Positions 8,507-17,903 are shown, counted from the first letter of the stretch. The stretch: DNA of 64,000 nucleotides from Methylotenera sp. (GCF_030684185.1 NZ_JAUXOY010000015.1:1-64000), one strand, 5' to 3'. Program-made: numbers and translations. Notes: generated by a model from the letters alone, not told the origin.

Positions 8507-11110
8507 ATGAAACCTTTCTCCGTCTTGTCAAAAGCATGTTTTATCAGCTTGTTGATAGCATTGCTAACATCGACTCACAGCCTTGCTGCAAGTGCTTGGA
8601 ATGTTAGATTAAATGGAGATAGCGGCCTCCCTGAATTATCCAAAGGCGGGAATGGTGTCATGTCTTCCTCCTTTATCTTTTTCGATAAAAATTGGGGCTG
8701 GACCGAGCTGGAGTCTAATTTAAAAGTCACAAGCCCAGGCCAATATATTCTTAAGGGCTCCAATAAAACACTGGGCTTTGATATTAATGCCAATATTTCC
8801 AAAGTTTCGAATCAACATATGCTTTGGGATATTGAACTGGATGCTAAAAAAAGTCGAAAAGATGTCGTTGGTGGCGGAATTTCATTTAGCTTCGACATCG
8901 ATAATTTTGGTCAGGAACTTGGGAACCCTAAAATACTCGCAGACAATAGCGGCTGGACTTGGGGTGAAGGCAAAAGCCGCATTGAAATGCGCTTTAACCC
9001 AAAACCTGCTACTATTTTTTTTGAAAGAGGCAATAAAAATGAGCTGCGAGTCTATTTTTACAACGGAAATATTCCTGCCGGCAAACGCAGCTACCAAGCT
9101 ACGCTAACCTTAACAGGTGACATGGTCATTACACCAACATTAACTGAGCGTTTTGGGGGTGAAGATAAATCAAACTGGACTCGAAATATACTGAACTGGA
9201 AAACGTCTCCAGTTGACCTGTCATTCTTAAATGAACCTGAACGTCCCGCTGGGAAACGTGGCTTTGTTAAAGCCAAGGGTGATCAATTAACTTATGAAGA
9301 TGGTTCTATCGCAAAATTCTGGGGCACTAATATCAGTGCCTACGCATTATTTAACACCTCTAAAGAGAATGTAAAGTTACAGGCTAGGCGGCTTTCAGAA
9401 CTTGGATTCAATCTGGTTCGCCTACACCACCATGACTCGTCATGGGTTGAACCCAATATATTTGGCTCTCAACAATTAAATAACACTAAAACCATTAATC
9501 CTGAATCAATGGAAAAGTTAGATTGGTGGATCAAGTGCCTTAAAGATGAAGGAATCTACGTCTGGCTGGATTTGCATGTAGAAAGAAAATTGAAAGCTGG
9601 AGATGCAATTTCAGCTTTTGATGAAATCGCCAAAGGAAAACCCGATGTCGACCTCAAGGGCTATAACTATGTGAATCCATCCATACAAAAAGCTATGCAA
9701 GCATTCACTGAGGCCTACGCAGGGCATCGTAACAAGTATACCAATACCAGATATGTTGATGAGCCCGCTATTGCAGCTTTATTAATCACTAATGAAAATG
9801 ATGTTACTAATCACTTTGGCAACGGCTTGCTACCTGATAAAAATGTAGACTACCATAGTAAACTCTATATGGCCGCCTCTGAAAGATTTGCCAAAGCAAG
9901 CAATCTACCTAAAGATAAAACCTGGCGCTCTTGGGAACATGGACCATCAAAGTTATTTCTGAATAATCTTGAGCATCAGTTTAACGTTGTCATGATTAAA
10001 CAGCTCCGTGACTTAGGTGTCAAAGTTCCAATCGTTACTACTAGTACATGGGGTGGAAACCCTCTAAGCGCCCTACCCGCACTTACATCAGGAGATATAA
10101 TAGATGCGCACGCTTATCAGGGATATGGTGCATTAGAACAAAATCCGCTATTTGCCGCCAATCTGACGCACTGGCTGGCTGCTGCCCAAGTTTTGGGCAA
10201 ACCCATGAGTGTTACCGAGTGGAATGCCGAGCCTTTTCCATTGCCTGACAGGCATACTTTACCCCTTTACGTGGCAAGCCAAGCGGGTCTGCAAGGCTGG
10301 GACGCGATGATGCAATACGCCTATTCGCAAGAAGCACTTCGTGAGCCAAACAAGTGGGAAGGAAAACCTTCTAACTGGCATGCCTATAACGATCCCGCCA
10401 TGCTGGCGACCATGCCTGCTGCAGCATTGATGTACCGTCGAGGTGATGTTCAGGAAGCCAAAACAACTTATGTGCTAAATCCCGGGAAAGATTTATTTAA
10501 CACTGACATCTCACCTACTAATTCAGCCTTCATTAGGACTGCTGCTGAGTTAGGTAAGCTAGCGATCAGCATGCCTGCAACTGAAGAGCTGCCTTGGCTA
10601 CAAAAAAGTAACATTCCAGCATCTGCAAAAGTTTACAAGGATAAGCGCACCTCTTTAATAGCTGACGAAGCTACAGAAGCAACTTCAGATACTGGGGAAC
10701 TAAAGCGTAACTGGGATAAAGGACAAATGATAATCAACACAGACAAGACTCAGGCAGTAATGGGCTGGGTTGGTGGAGAAAAATTCTCACTGGCTGATAT
10801 CGAAGTTACAGCTTCTACCCGCAACGCCTCTATTGCAGTACAAAGTATAGATGGCATGCCAATCAATAAATCAAAAAACATTATGATTAGCCTTGCTGCA
10901 CGCTCCATACCAGAAAATGAGGGGCAACTCCCTTTTCTTTCTGAACCTGTAGAAGGTCAGCTCTTAATCAAGGCTACCAAAGGACTGAAACTGTTCAAGC
11001 GCGACATCAATCAGAAAAAACAGGAGCTACCAATTTCATATAAAAATGGACAGTATGTTATTAAGCTAGATAAATCTATGGGAACTTACTGGCTATTTAT
11101 GACAGAGTAA
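8507..11110 (+). CDS. Secreted GH5-like (clan GH-A) glycoside hydrolase
   Basis: An 867-residue exported protein. A signal peptide covers about residues 1-29 (FISLLIALLTSTHSLAAS). An N-terminal beta-rich domain (about 30-250) precedes a GH5-type TIM barrel (about 255-620): FWGTNISAYALF, LGFNLVRLHHHD, the acid/base Glu in ITNEND (about 430) and the nucleophile Glu in VTEWNAEP (about 571). A C-terminal beta domain follows. It probably trims or releases the exopolysaccharide made by this locus. The frame opens at a TTG (8477), but AAGGATATC before the ATG at 8507, plus a clean signal peptide, fix the start. It converges on the GMC gene with 6 bp between stops. Confidence 0.87.
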   Translation: MKPFSVLSKACFISLLIALLTSTHSLAASAWNVRLNGDSGLPELSKGGNGVMSSSFIFFDKNWGWTELESNLKVTSPGQYILKGSNKTLGFDINANISKVSNQHMLWDIELDAKKSRKDVVGGGISFSFDIDNFGQELGNPKILADNSGWTWGEGKSRIEMRFNPKPATIFFERGNKNELRVYFYNGNIPAGKRSYQATLTLTGDMVITPTLTERFGGEDKSNWTRNILNWKTSPVDLSFLNEPERPAGKRGFVKAKGDQLTYEDGSIAKFWGTNISAYALFNTSKENVKLQARRLSELGFNLVRLHHHDSSWVEPNIFGSQQLNNTKTINPESMEKLDWWIKCLKDEGIYVWLDLHVERKLKAGDAISAFDEIAKGKPDVDLKGYNYVNPSIQKAMQAFTEAYAGHRNKYTNTRYVDEPAIAALLITNENDVTNHFGNGLLPDKNVDYHSKLYMAASERFAKASNLPKDKTWRSWEHGPSKLFLNNLEHQFNVVMIKQLRDLGVKVPIVTTSTWGGNPLSALPALTSGDIIDAHAYQGYGALEQNPLFAANLTHWLAAAQVLGKPMSVTEWNAEPFPLPDRHTLPLYVASQAGLQGWDAMMQYAYSQEALREPNKWEGKPSNWHAYNDPAMLATMPAAALMYRRGDVQEAKTTYVLNPGKDLFNTDISPTNSAFIRTAAELGKLAISMPATEELPWLQKSNIPASAKVYKDKRTSLIADEATEATSDTGELKRNWDKGQMIINTDKTQAVMGWVGGEKFSLADIEVTASTRNASIAVQSIDGMPINKSKNIMISLAARSIPENEGQLPFLSEPVEGQLLIKATKGLKLFKRDINQKKQELPISYKNGQYVIKLDKSMGTYWLFMTE

Positions 11111-11116
11111 TTTAAT

Positions 11117-12586
11117 TTACAAGGCCTGTGCAATGTGATTTCCCAAGCGCAAGGACATCATCACTATAGTCAGTGTTGGATTGCAACCACCGCCTGTTGG
11201 AAAAACGCTGCTTCCGGCTATGTATAAATTATCAATCCCATGTACACGCTGGTTTATATCAACTACACCCACTTTGTGGTCAACAGACATGCGAGTAGTA
11301 CCCATTTGATGACAGTGATGTCCGTAATCTCTAATTTTAATAGATTCATCCAGAATAAAATCTGCCAGCTGGACTCTTGCTATTCCTGCTCTGGCTAATT
11401 CTTTAGCGACTTCTCGTCCAAGGGTTCGAATTGTCAGGTTGTCAGCACTATTAGGTTTCCAGTTTAGAATCACTCTGCGCATGCCAAACATATCTTTTTC
11501 CGAATCTAGTGTTATTCTGCTTTCTAAATTAGGCGTCTGCTCAATCAGACTAGTAATGACACCATCACCATTACAATCAAAATCCACCAGCTTCCTTGAT
11601 AAATCAGTAAGTTTCTCAGACTTGCAGACTAAGTCTCGAGCGGAGTCTTTAAGCTTACGCAACCTACCGTAACTTTCTTTATGCATGTTTGCATTAAAGT
11701 CTAATACTGCATTTCCAATGTGCCGGCTTTTCATCAGGGATTCAGTTGGATTTAATTGAACCACACCCTCCTCCCAAATCTTGTGGTCCTCTACAACGAA
11801 CCGGCCAAGCTCAACATTGAAATGCTCCATAAAGCAACGGCCAACCATGTCGTATTGATTGCCAACCCCACGCTTCATTTGCTTATCAGAATTTAATAAC
11901 AACCTGGCATTTTCAATCGCACCTGATGCAAGCACGAATTTTTTTGCTGTGAATGGAAATTTTCCACCATTATAATTTTGAACTTCAAATATACTTACTG
12001 AACCTAAATTATCATGTAATTTGATGTTCGTTATATTTGCATTAATAAATAAGTCGATTTTATCCGAGCGCTGAAGTTCTTCAAGATATTTAGACTTAAA
12101 ACGCGTTGGCGGGCTAAACTCCTTTTCAGACAACCTGAAGTTTGTTCCCTTAAATTTAACATTAGAAGGCCCGCGAAATGCATTTTTAGGCAAATCCAAA
12201 ATTGAACAGGCGGTGTCAAGGTGCTTAAATATTTCATCTCTGCTACCAGCTGGCCAACCTGGCATACCAAAGTAATCGCGCTGCTCAAAATCTATGTTAT
12301 CAAGAAATGAGCATCTTCCTCCCCAATGATTTGAAGTACCACCAAAATATCTTAGCCTGCAATTGCTAACTGCGTCCCAGTTAACAAGACCAACACTTTT
12401 ACCATGATATAGATTTTGTGAAGCCTCAGTATATTCAAGACTGCCACCTTCTAAAAGAGCAACAGTCTTACCTGCTTTAGCCAACATTCTGGCAATCGTT
12501 ATACCAGCAGGACCAGCCCCACAAATACAAACATCATACGATTTGATAGATGCGTTTGTAGTGAAGGTATTCATATCAAAAAACAT
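11117..12586 (-). CDS. GMC-family FAD-dependent oxidoreductase
   Basis: A 489-residue flavoprotein of the glucose-methanol-choline family. The N-terminal ADP-binding fold has CGAGPAGITIARMLA (about residues 22-36) and LLEGG. The FGGTSNHWGG segment is the FAD motif. The C-terminal GMC domain has HHCHQMGTTRMS, which includes the active-site His, and NLYIAGSSVFPTGG. It has no signal peptide of its own. It likely oxidises a sugar hydroxyl, either on the polysaccharide precursor or in the periplasm if it is carried out with a Tat partner. A 59-codon Tat-signal ORF ends 5 bp upstream. The ATG at 12586 has a GAAAG site; ATG 12574 lacks one. Confidence 0.9.
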   Translation of the reverse strand: MFFDMNTFTTNASIKSYDVCICGAGPAGITIARMLAKAGKTVALLEGGSLEYTEASQNLYHGKSVGLVNWDAVSNCRLRYFGGTSNHWGGRCSFLDNIDFEQRDYFGMPGWPAGSRDEIFKHLDTACSILDLPKNAFRGPSNVKFKGTNFRLSEKEFSPPTRFKSKYLEELQRSDKIDLFINANITNIKLHDNLGSVSIFEVQNYNGGKFPFTAKKFVLASGAIENARLLLNSDKQMKRGVGNQYDMVGRCFMEHFNVELGRFVVEDHKIWEEGVVQLNPTESLMKSRHIGNAVLDFNANMHKESYGRLRKLKDSARDLVCKSEKLTDLSRKLVDFDCNGDGVITSLIEQTPNLESRITLDSEKDMFGMRRVILNWKPNSADNLTIRTLGREVAKELARAGIARVQLADFILDESIKIRDYGHHCHQMGTTRMSVDHKVGVVDINQRVHGIDNLYIAGSSVFPTGGGCNPTLTIVMMSLRLGNHIAQAL

Positions 12587-12591
12587 ATTAT

Positions 12592-12771
12592 CTAACTTTC
12601 AGGGTCAAGTAAGTCACTTTTTAGCAACATCCAGCCACCAACCATGATAAATTCAGGCGTATCAACCTCAGACAAAATCAGAGGGGATTTTTGTAAATAG
12701 TTAGGAATGGAACTAGTTAAGAGTAGTGACTGAACAGCCACTATTGACAGAAATTCTCTACGACTGAACAA
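12592..12771 (-). CDS. Tiny twin-arginine-signal protein upstream of the GMC oxidoreductase
   Basis: This 59-codon frame is easily missed because it starts with TTG. An AGAGGG site lies about six bases before that TTG. The product begins MFSRREFLSIVAVQSLLL: an SRREFL twin-arginine motif followed by a hydrophobic stretch. About 35 further residues follow, including EFIMVGGWMLL, and the stop is 5 bp before the GMC start. Known membrane gluconate/sorbitol dehydrogenases pair a GMC subunit with a Tat-exported small subunit that carries it across the membrane. This could be a minimal version or a worn-down remnant of such a subunit. The frame and the motif are seen directly; the function is inferred. 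Confidence 0.6.
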   Translation of the reverse strand: MFSRREFLSIVAVQSLLLTSSIPNYLQKSPLILSEVDTPEFIMVGGWMLLKSDLLDPES

Positions 12772-12831
12772 ACATCACCCTCTCTTACTAAAATTCTTAA
12801 AATAGCGTTATATTAAATAATAGTTAGACTA

Positions 12832-13656
12832 TTAGTAATAGTAAGATCGAAGTTCAACTTCAGTTCTGTTAACCACCACACCCAGTATATTGGATTTAGC
12901 TAGCAGCCTCATGGTTTCAGTTATTTCTGGCTCAGTATGCAGACCATCGCCTAATACCAACAATACACAATCAACTTGTGGCAACAGCACCATTGCATCA
13001 TCAGCATTCAAAATTGGTGGAAGATCAAAAATCACAATCCGTGAATCATATCTCTCTTTTAGCTCAATGATTAATTTTTGAAATCCAGTAGATGAAAGTG
13101 TTTCAGATGACTTTAATACAGGACTATTTGTAGGGATTACGGTCAAACGGGGTATGCCAGGATTTACAATTATTTCTGACAATTCAGCTTTACCTACAAT
13201 AAAGTCATTAATAGACTTTTCATGCTTAATCCCAAGGTATTCAGCAACACGCGGTTTGCGCAAATCAAAATCAACGAGCATTGCAGTTTTTTGTGGCTGT
13301 TGAGCAATACTAATAGCTAGATTAATTGCAACGACTGACTTACCTGCACTTGGTGTTGGTGAAATAATTGCCACTGTACGCCAATCGTTTTCTTCCATTT
13401 TCTGTAAAACCTGTGTACGCAATGAGTCAAAAGCCCAGCTCGTCGGATCAAGTTTATTTTGAGCAACAATTCGATGGTTCTCTAAGTGTGCGCTATCTAA
13501 TTGAACTACATTTTGGCTATTGTAAACAATCGACTCAAGCTCGTTATCAGCTTGAGACAAGCTACCAGCTTTATTACGAACTATAGTTGCTTGCCGCGCC
13601 TTACTACCAGTTTGCTTAACTTTAGCTTTATCTAAAGCATCTTTAATCTTTTCCAT
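12832..13656 (-). CDS. epsG: EpsG-type bacterial tyrosine kinase, chain-length regulator
   Basis: A 274-residue cytoplasmic BY-kinase. The Walker A motif is in SPTPSAGKSVVAINLA (about 99-114), Walker A' in LVDFDLRKPR (about 127-136), Walker B in VIFDLPPI. The C-terminus ends in a tyrosine cluster (SYYY), the usual autophosphorylation tail. It partners the Wzz-like EpsF encoded 12 bp upstream: cycling phosphorylation controls polymer length and export. The order EpsE-EpsL-EpsF-EpsG matches the exosortase-associated eps clusters described from Methylobacillus methanolan producers. The gene symbol follows that family assignment. Confidence 0.88.
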   Translation of the reverse strand: MEKIKDALDKAKVKQTGSKARQATIVRNKAGSLSQADNELESIVYNSQNVVQLDSAHLENHRIVAQNKLDPTSWAFDSLRTQVLQKMEENDWRTVAIISPTPSAGKSVVAINLAISIAQQPQKTAMLVDFDLRKPRVAEYLGIKHEKSINDFIVGKAELSEIIVNPGIPRLTVIPTNSPVLKSSETLSSTGFQKLIIELKERYDSRIVIFDLPPILNADDAMVLLPQVDCVLLVLGDGLHTEPEITETMRLLAKSNILGVVVNRTEVELRSYYY

Positions 13657-13668
13657 AAACCGCTTTCA

Positions 13669-15225
13669 CTAAAATTTAGCCAAAATCTTTGAAACTGTAA
13701 CATCCAGTGGCGACACTAAAAAATGAACAAATAACAAAATAAGTAGTATAAGAACAAATGCACTTCTCAAGGTATTGGAAACAGCTGTTTTCTTTTGTTT
13801 CAACTCTGCTTCAGTCGTTATATATGGGATTGTAGCAATAGGCTGAATTTTCATAATTGCAGCCAATTGATCCACTCCTCTAATACGCTTATCAAACGCC
13901 TCCATTAAAACTGCCAAACCGATTGCAGCTACAATAGCACCAAAAAATCCAGCAAGTATAATCAATATACGATTTGGTTTTATCGGTTTTTCAGGTAAAA
14001 GAGGCGCTTCGATTAAGACAAAACGCTCACCTTTGTTTTCCATCTCAATATTTTTGGCTATCTTAGAGTTATCTAATTTAGCTTTAATTTCCGCATAAGC
14101 AACCTTGGCATTATCATAATCCCTTAGCAGAGTGCTAAGGGCGCCTTCAGTTTGGGAGCTTTGCATCACGCGTCCTTCTATCTGATTGATTTTTGCGCGA
14201 ATGTTTCTTTCATCTGCTTCAAGTGATTTGAGGCGTGCATTGGCAGTATCGATTTGCGCCTGCACTTTAGCCACCATAACGGACTGAGTAGTTACAGTTT
14301 TAACTGGCTCAGGTGATCCATTTTTTTCAAGAGTGTCTATTCTGCGCTGGAGCGCACGTATAGAGGGGTGATTTTCACTATATAAACTGCTCTGTTTAGC
14401 TAATTCAGATTTTAATTTATCAAGCTCCGTGGCGCCTGATGCTTGATCTTGCAAACCAGTTAACCCTATGCCAGCTTTTGCAGACTCCAAACTTACATCT
14501 AAAGAGCGCAGTTCCGCCTGTGTTGTACTGTATTCCCGCTGTGTAGCTCTCAAGTCATTTTCCAGGCGTTCTAAACTTCCGATTTGCATTTCCTTGTTTT
14601 CTGGAAGTGAGTGTGAATGCGTTTGCTTGTAGCGGGAAATTTCTTTTTCGACATTCTCTAAAATTATTTTCTGTTTTTCAGCTTCTTTACTATAAAAATC
14701 GGCTGTTTCAGTGACACGTTCTTTGCTAGCCCTGTCATTTTCATCCAAGAACAGTTGAACCAAGTCATTGGTAACATTATAGGTTTCGTCAGAATCGTAG
14801 TGTTTAAAAGCCACCTGAAAGGCAAACGTCGCCTTTTCACCCCATTGACCAGCATCTGCTCTCAACAAATCGACCATAATATTTGGTCTTGTGGACTGGA
14901 CTATGATTGTTGGAGATATTTTAGGGTTTTTTTCCAGGCCATATAACTGGTATTTTTGTGCAATATTGAATAGATTTTCTTTGCTAAGCACAATTTGCTT
15001 AAGCGCTTCAAAACGATCCGTAGCATATTTTTCTTTTGCCAAATCGGATTGAACTTGTTGCGATTCAATAAGTATAGTGCCTGTAGATTGATAGACTGGC
15101 GGAAGTTTAAGGGCAACAGCAATTGCAGCCAAAAACACCAATAGAAAAAATCCGATAACATAAGGCAATCTACGCTTAATGATATTCACATAATCATTAA
15201 GCGACATTTCTCGTTCTATAGCCAT
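13669..15225 (-). CDS. epsF: EpsF-type chain length determinant (Wzz family)
   Basis: A 518-residue inner-membrane protein with an N-terminal helix (YVIGFFLLVFLAAIAVAL, about 18-36) preceded by MSLNDYVNIIKRR, typical of Wzz proteins. A long periplasmic coiled-coil region (about 170-390) is rich in Glu, Lys and Gln. A second helix (about 422-442) and a further hydrophobic C-terminal helix (about 487-507) follow. The PEKPIKPNRILIILAG segment before helix 2 is the conserved Wzz proline motif. It acts with EpsG as a split polysaccharide co-polymerase. The gene sits between epsL and epsG with short spacers, indicating one operon. Confidence 0.9.
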   Translation of the reverse strand: MAIEREMSLNDYVNIIKRRLPYVIGFFLLVFLAAIAVALKLPPVYQSTGTILIESQQVQSDLAKEKYATDRFEALKQIVLSKENLFNIAQKYQLYGLEKNPKISPTIIVQSTRPNIMVDLLRADAGQWGEKATFAFQVAFKHYDSDETYNVTNDLVQLFLDENDRASKERVTETADFYSKEAEKQKIILENVEKEISRYKQTHSHSLPENKEMQIGSLERLENDLRATQREYSTTQAELRSLDVSLESAKAGIGLTGLQDQASGATELDKLKSELAKQSSLYSENHPSIRALQRRIDTLEKNGSPEPVKTVTTQSVMVAKVQAQIDTANARLKSLEADERNIRAKINQIEGRVMQSSQTEGALSTLLRDYDNAKVAYAEIKAKLDNSKIAKNIEMENKGERFVLIEAPLLPEKPIKPNRILIILAGFFGAIVAAIGLAVLMEAFDKRIRGVDQLAAIMKIQPIATIPYITTEAELKQKKTAVSNTLRSAFVLILLILLFVHFLVSPLDVTVSKILAKF

Positions 15226-15247
15226 TAGCTTTTGGTACCTTTATTAT

Positions 15248-16405
15248 TTAAAAACTTAGTGTGTCATATACCAGCGAAACGCCTATGACATTGGATTGAG
15301 CACTGGTTGCAGGAGAGTCTGTTTCCTTACGTGCAGCAGACAGTCTAGCTTTCCAATGATCAGTTAAGATACGATCATAAAACGCAAGGAATTGTTGAAA
15401 TTTGAACTTGTCTACGAGTACGCTTGCGTCTTTCTTGTACCTATCCAACTGATACTCAGCACCTACAAAGTTGCGCTCTGAAACATTGAAGTTCCACATA
15501 GCCTGTAAAGAGTCAGCCTTTCGAAAACCGCCAACACCTGAGGCGACAATATCACGACTTAATCCCACACTGTAATTCGCACGTTCAGTTGTTTTTTCTG
15601 CCTTTATGCCAGCTTGCCAGTCAGAATCTGATTGGCGACCTGAAAGACTGTAAACACCAGCACGAGACGACAACGTTAAGCCTTGGCTAACCTGATAATT
15701 TGCACCTACCATCAATTGAGCCAAGTCAGTATTCTCATAATCTCTTTCTGGACGCAACTGAGAAAAACCTAACTGAGTATAAGTCTCAAGTTTTTCAGAG
15801 TTTGCATAGGACAACTGAGATTTGATATCAGCGATTGAATAGTTAATAAGAACACCAGGAACAGTAAAAGCAACATCCTTGTAACCACCATCGGTTAGAA
15901 TACTCCATCGAGGACTTATCGCATGCTGCCATTTTGCAGCCAGCACTTTACTTTTTTCTGTATTGTTCAAACTTGAAAATTCACCCGTACTTTTTAGTTC
16001 GTCAACACGAGAGGAGCTTTCCTGATACTCAGCTTTAATTCCATACATACCAGATTCATAAGTACGATCCCAACCAAGCATGACTCTAGGATCATCTCGA
16101 TTAACAAGAACCTTCTCATTTGAATATCTTTGAACCAAAAAGGCGGTATCTAAGAACCACCGGTTAACTTCGTCAGTGATATCCAACTGAAATTGTGGAG
16201 TAAGTGTATAAATCCAGACAGGATTTTTTGTCGTGCCTGACAAAGATGGATTTGAGTCGTATTCAACCGATGTTGCAAGTTTGGCACTCTTTGTGACCTC
16301 AGCAGCATTCACATGCGGTAACATTAAAGAAAATGTCACGGCAGTTAATAACTGCAACATTGGCTTATTGAATTTCTGATGCCGTGTCGGCAAATGACTG
16401 TTCAT
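15248..16405 (-). CDS. epsL: EpsL-type outer-membrane beta-barrel of the exopolysaccharide operon
   Basis: An exported protein of about 385 residues. It has a signal peptide ending near HVNAAEVT, then alternating beta strands rich in Tyr, Ser and Arg (for example SATSVEYDSNPSLSG-like and YSVGLSRDI segments), ending in SLVYDTLSF with a C-terminal aromatic, as in outer-membrane barrels. It matches the EpsL family found beside EpsE and EpsF. Two starts are possible: ATG 16405 (MNSHLP, AGGGG about eleven bases upstream) and ATG 16447 (AGGT close upstream). The shorter form gives a more usual signal peptide. It probably forms or assists the outer-membrane channel. Confidence 0.83.
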   Translation of the reverse strand: MNSHLPTRHQKFNKPMLQLLTAVTFSLMLPHVNAAEVTKSAKLATSVEYDSNPSLSGTTKNPVWIYTLTPQFQLDITDEVNRWFLDTAFLVQRYSNEKVLVNRDDPRVMLGWDRTYESGMYGIKAEYQESSSRVDELKSTGEFSSLNNTEKSKVLAAKWQHAISPRWSILTDGGYKDVAFTVPGVLINYSIADIKSQLSYANSEKLETYTQLGFSQLRPERDYENTDLAQLMVGANYQVSQGLTLSSRAGVYSLSGRQSDSDWQAGIKAEKTTERANYSVGLSRDIVASGVGGFRKADSLQAMWNFNVSERNFVGAEYQLDRYKKDASVLVDKFKFQQFLAFYDRILTDHWKARLSAARKETDSPATSAQSNVIGVSLVYDTLSF

Positions 16406-16494
16406 TTTCACTATAACCCCTGAATATAGATATAAATTCTTTTGCATTATACCTAATATTCAGGTATTTCAAGAACCAAATTATGGCGCGGTTA

Positions 16495-17058
16495 TTAAGG
16501 CACTACGATAGTATCGCCAGGATTTAGCGTGATGTTACTTTCTAAACGTTCGCCGCGAATAAGTTGATCATAGTAAATTGGAATAGCTTTTTGACCTTGC
16601 GGGGTTTTACGTATCACTTTAATGCCGTTTTTATCAGCAAATTTATCCAATCCGCCAGCGATGCTTAGCGCATCCAGCACTGTCATTGGCCCCGTCATTA
16701 AAACTTGACCTGGCTTCAATACTTTACCCAGCACATGCGCTTGATTGCCAGCAATGTTAGCAATAACTACTGAAACCTGCGGATCAGGAAGGTACGGTTT
16801 TAATTTTTCAGCAATTTTCTTTTCAGCTTCTGTCGAGGTCAAACCAACAATCTCTACCCTACCAGCGAGAGGATAGGTAATGCTTCCATCTGGCAAGACA
16901 AGGCTTTCTTTTTGCAGCTTGTCTTCACCCCAAACTGACACTTGAACCAAATCCCCTTGGCGAAGCCTGTAGCTTTGCGAACTATCAGCATTCGCTATTG
17001 AAATTGACGTAAGAAACAGTTGACCGATAATCAACCATAAAAGTGTTTTAATTTTCAT
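16495..17058 (-). CDS. epsE: EpsE-type polysaccharide export protein (Wza/PES family)
   Basis: A 187-residue periplasmic export protein. A signal peptide covers about residues 1-24. The PES domain follows (YRLRQGDLVQVSVWGE, LVLPDGSITYPLAGRV) and then one SLBB domain (GQAHVLGKVLKPGQV-like, DALSIAGGLDKFA, LNPGDTIVVP). The mature N-terminus has no lipobox Cys, unlike Wza, so it is probably soluble and works with a separate barrel, most likely EpsL encoded just downstream. It is the first export gene of the - strand group after the small protein at 17220-17498. Confidence 0.9.
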   Translation of the reverse strand: MKIKTLLWLIIGQLFLTSISIANADSSQSYRLRQGDLVQVSVWGEDKLQKESLVLPDGSITYPLAGRVEIVGLTSTEAEKKIAEKLKPYLPDPQVSVVIANIAGNQAHVLGKVLKPGQVLMTGPMTVLDALSIAGGLDKFADKNGIKVIRKTPQGQKAIPIYYDQLIRGERLESNITLNPGDTIVVP

Positions 17059-17219
17059 AATTATTTTCTCTTTCTGGAAATGACATTTAAAGATTTAACG
17101 CTAAGAAGAATATCACAATGAATAATGCAAGAAGAAAGTTTTCACTTTTAAAGACTAAATTAATGTCCTATACAACTTCAAATACGAAAAGTATTTTTTA
17201 TAAATTACATTTTCTACAA

Positions 17220-17498
17220 TCAAACACCCGAGCGATTTGACAGCATTACAAAACCAAGCAACGCCAAGCCTAGCAACCATCCCGTTGGGGGTGCCGTTGT
17301 ACTCGTTTGCACTGAACCTGAATTATACTGATTCGCCTCACTTGCTACATGAGCAACTTGAATTTTAACATTCTGGTTAGCAACAACATTTACAGCAGTG
17401 AGCGGTTTAGCTGCTTCATCGTGAGTAGCTGCTAAAGCTGGAACTGCAGTTACTGTAACCATACCAACTAACATTAGTAGCACCATTTTATTCAACAT
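17220..17498 (-). CDS. Small exported protein with a PEP-CTERM-like C-terminal tail
   Basis: A 92-residue protein with a signal peptide (about 1-23, cleavage after PALA). A short variable middle rich in Val, Asn and Ser follows, and then a tail with PPTGW (about 70-74), a hydrophobic helix (LLGLALLGFVML) and a short polar end with a single Arg. This motif-helix-basic-end plan resembles exosortase sorting tails, though PPTGW is not the classic PEP motif. No exosortase is in the window. The frame opens with a GTG at 17507, but AGGTGGGA immediately before ATG 17498 fixes the start. It is upstream of epsE and may be the first gene of that operon. Confidence 0.7.
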   Translation of the reverse strand: MLNKMVLLMLVGMVTVTAVPALAATHDEAAKPLTAVNVVANQNVKIQVAHVASEANQYNSGSVQTSTTAPPTGWLLGLALLGFVMLSNRSGV

Positions 17499-17903
17499 AC
17501 TTCCCACCTATCAATTCAATGAACAATAATATATTCGTGAGTTGATTGTATGAATTGACGGTTGAATTAACAATGGCCCGATAGGGCCATTGTTAAGATT
17601 TATACTAATTAATAATTAAACTAAACCTATATAATTCAATGAGATAAAATAAATCTTGGCAGCATTCAGATGCAAACTTAAAGTGTAACAGATTGTAGTT
17701 TTGATTCTTATCATTTCAGCATCTACATATTAGTAACTGTCAATGTTATTTGGAATTGCATCAAACTCAATTGGAATGGCTATAAAGCCTGCTACTTCAA
17801 CTATTGAATACAAACCATTATATTGTAATATCGAGATTATTTTACATTCATCAACAACCATCATTCGTTTCCTAAAACACAAGAAAAAATTTAAATATAC
17901 TTA
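17499..17903. promoter_or_regulatory. Divergent intergenic region (405 bp) upstream of the small eps protein and the GGDEF/EAL sensor
   Basis: No convincing gene is present. The region separates two divergent start codons and must hold promoters for both. It is strongly AT-rich. Its one clear structure is the perfect inverted repeat at 17567-17596. I found no well-spaced sigma-54 motif. Confidence 0.5.
17567..17596. promoter_or_regulatory. Perfect 13-bp inverted repeat, candidate operator
   Basis: The arms TTAACAATGGCCC (17567-17579) and its exact reverse complement (17584-17596) flank a GATA loop. The site lies 69 bp before the small eps gene start and about 307 bp before the sensor start. 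It is not followed by a T-run on the + strand. A position between divergent genes favours a protein-binding site or RNA hairpin in the leader of the - strand gene over a terminator. Confidence 0.5.

Noticed and set aside
17656-17673. TTGGC...TGC resembling a sigma-54 promoter upstream of the sensor gene
   Set aside because: The distance between GG and GC is 12 bases, not the required 10, and the flanking consensus is poor.
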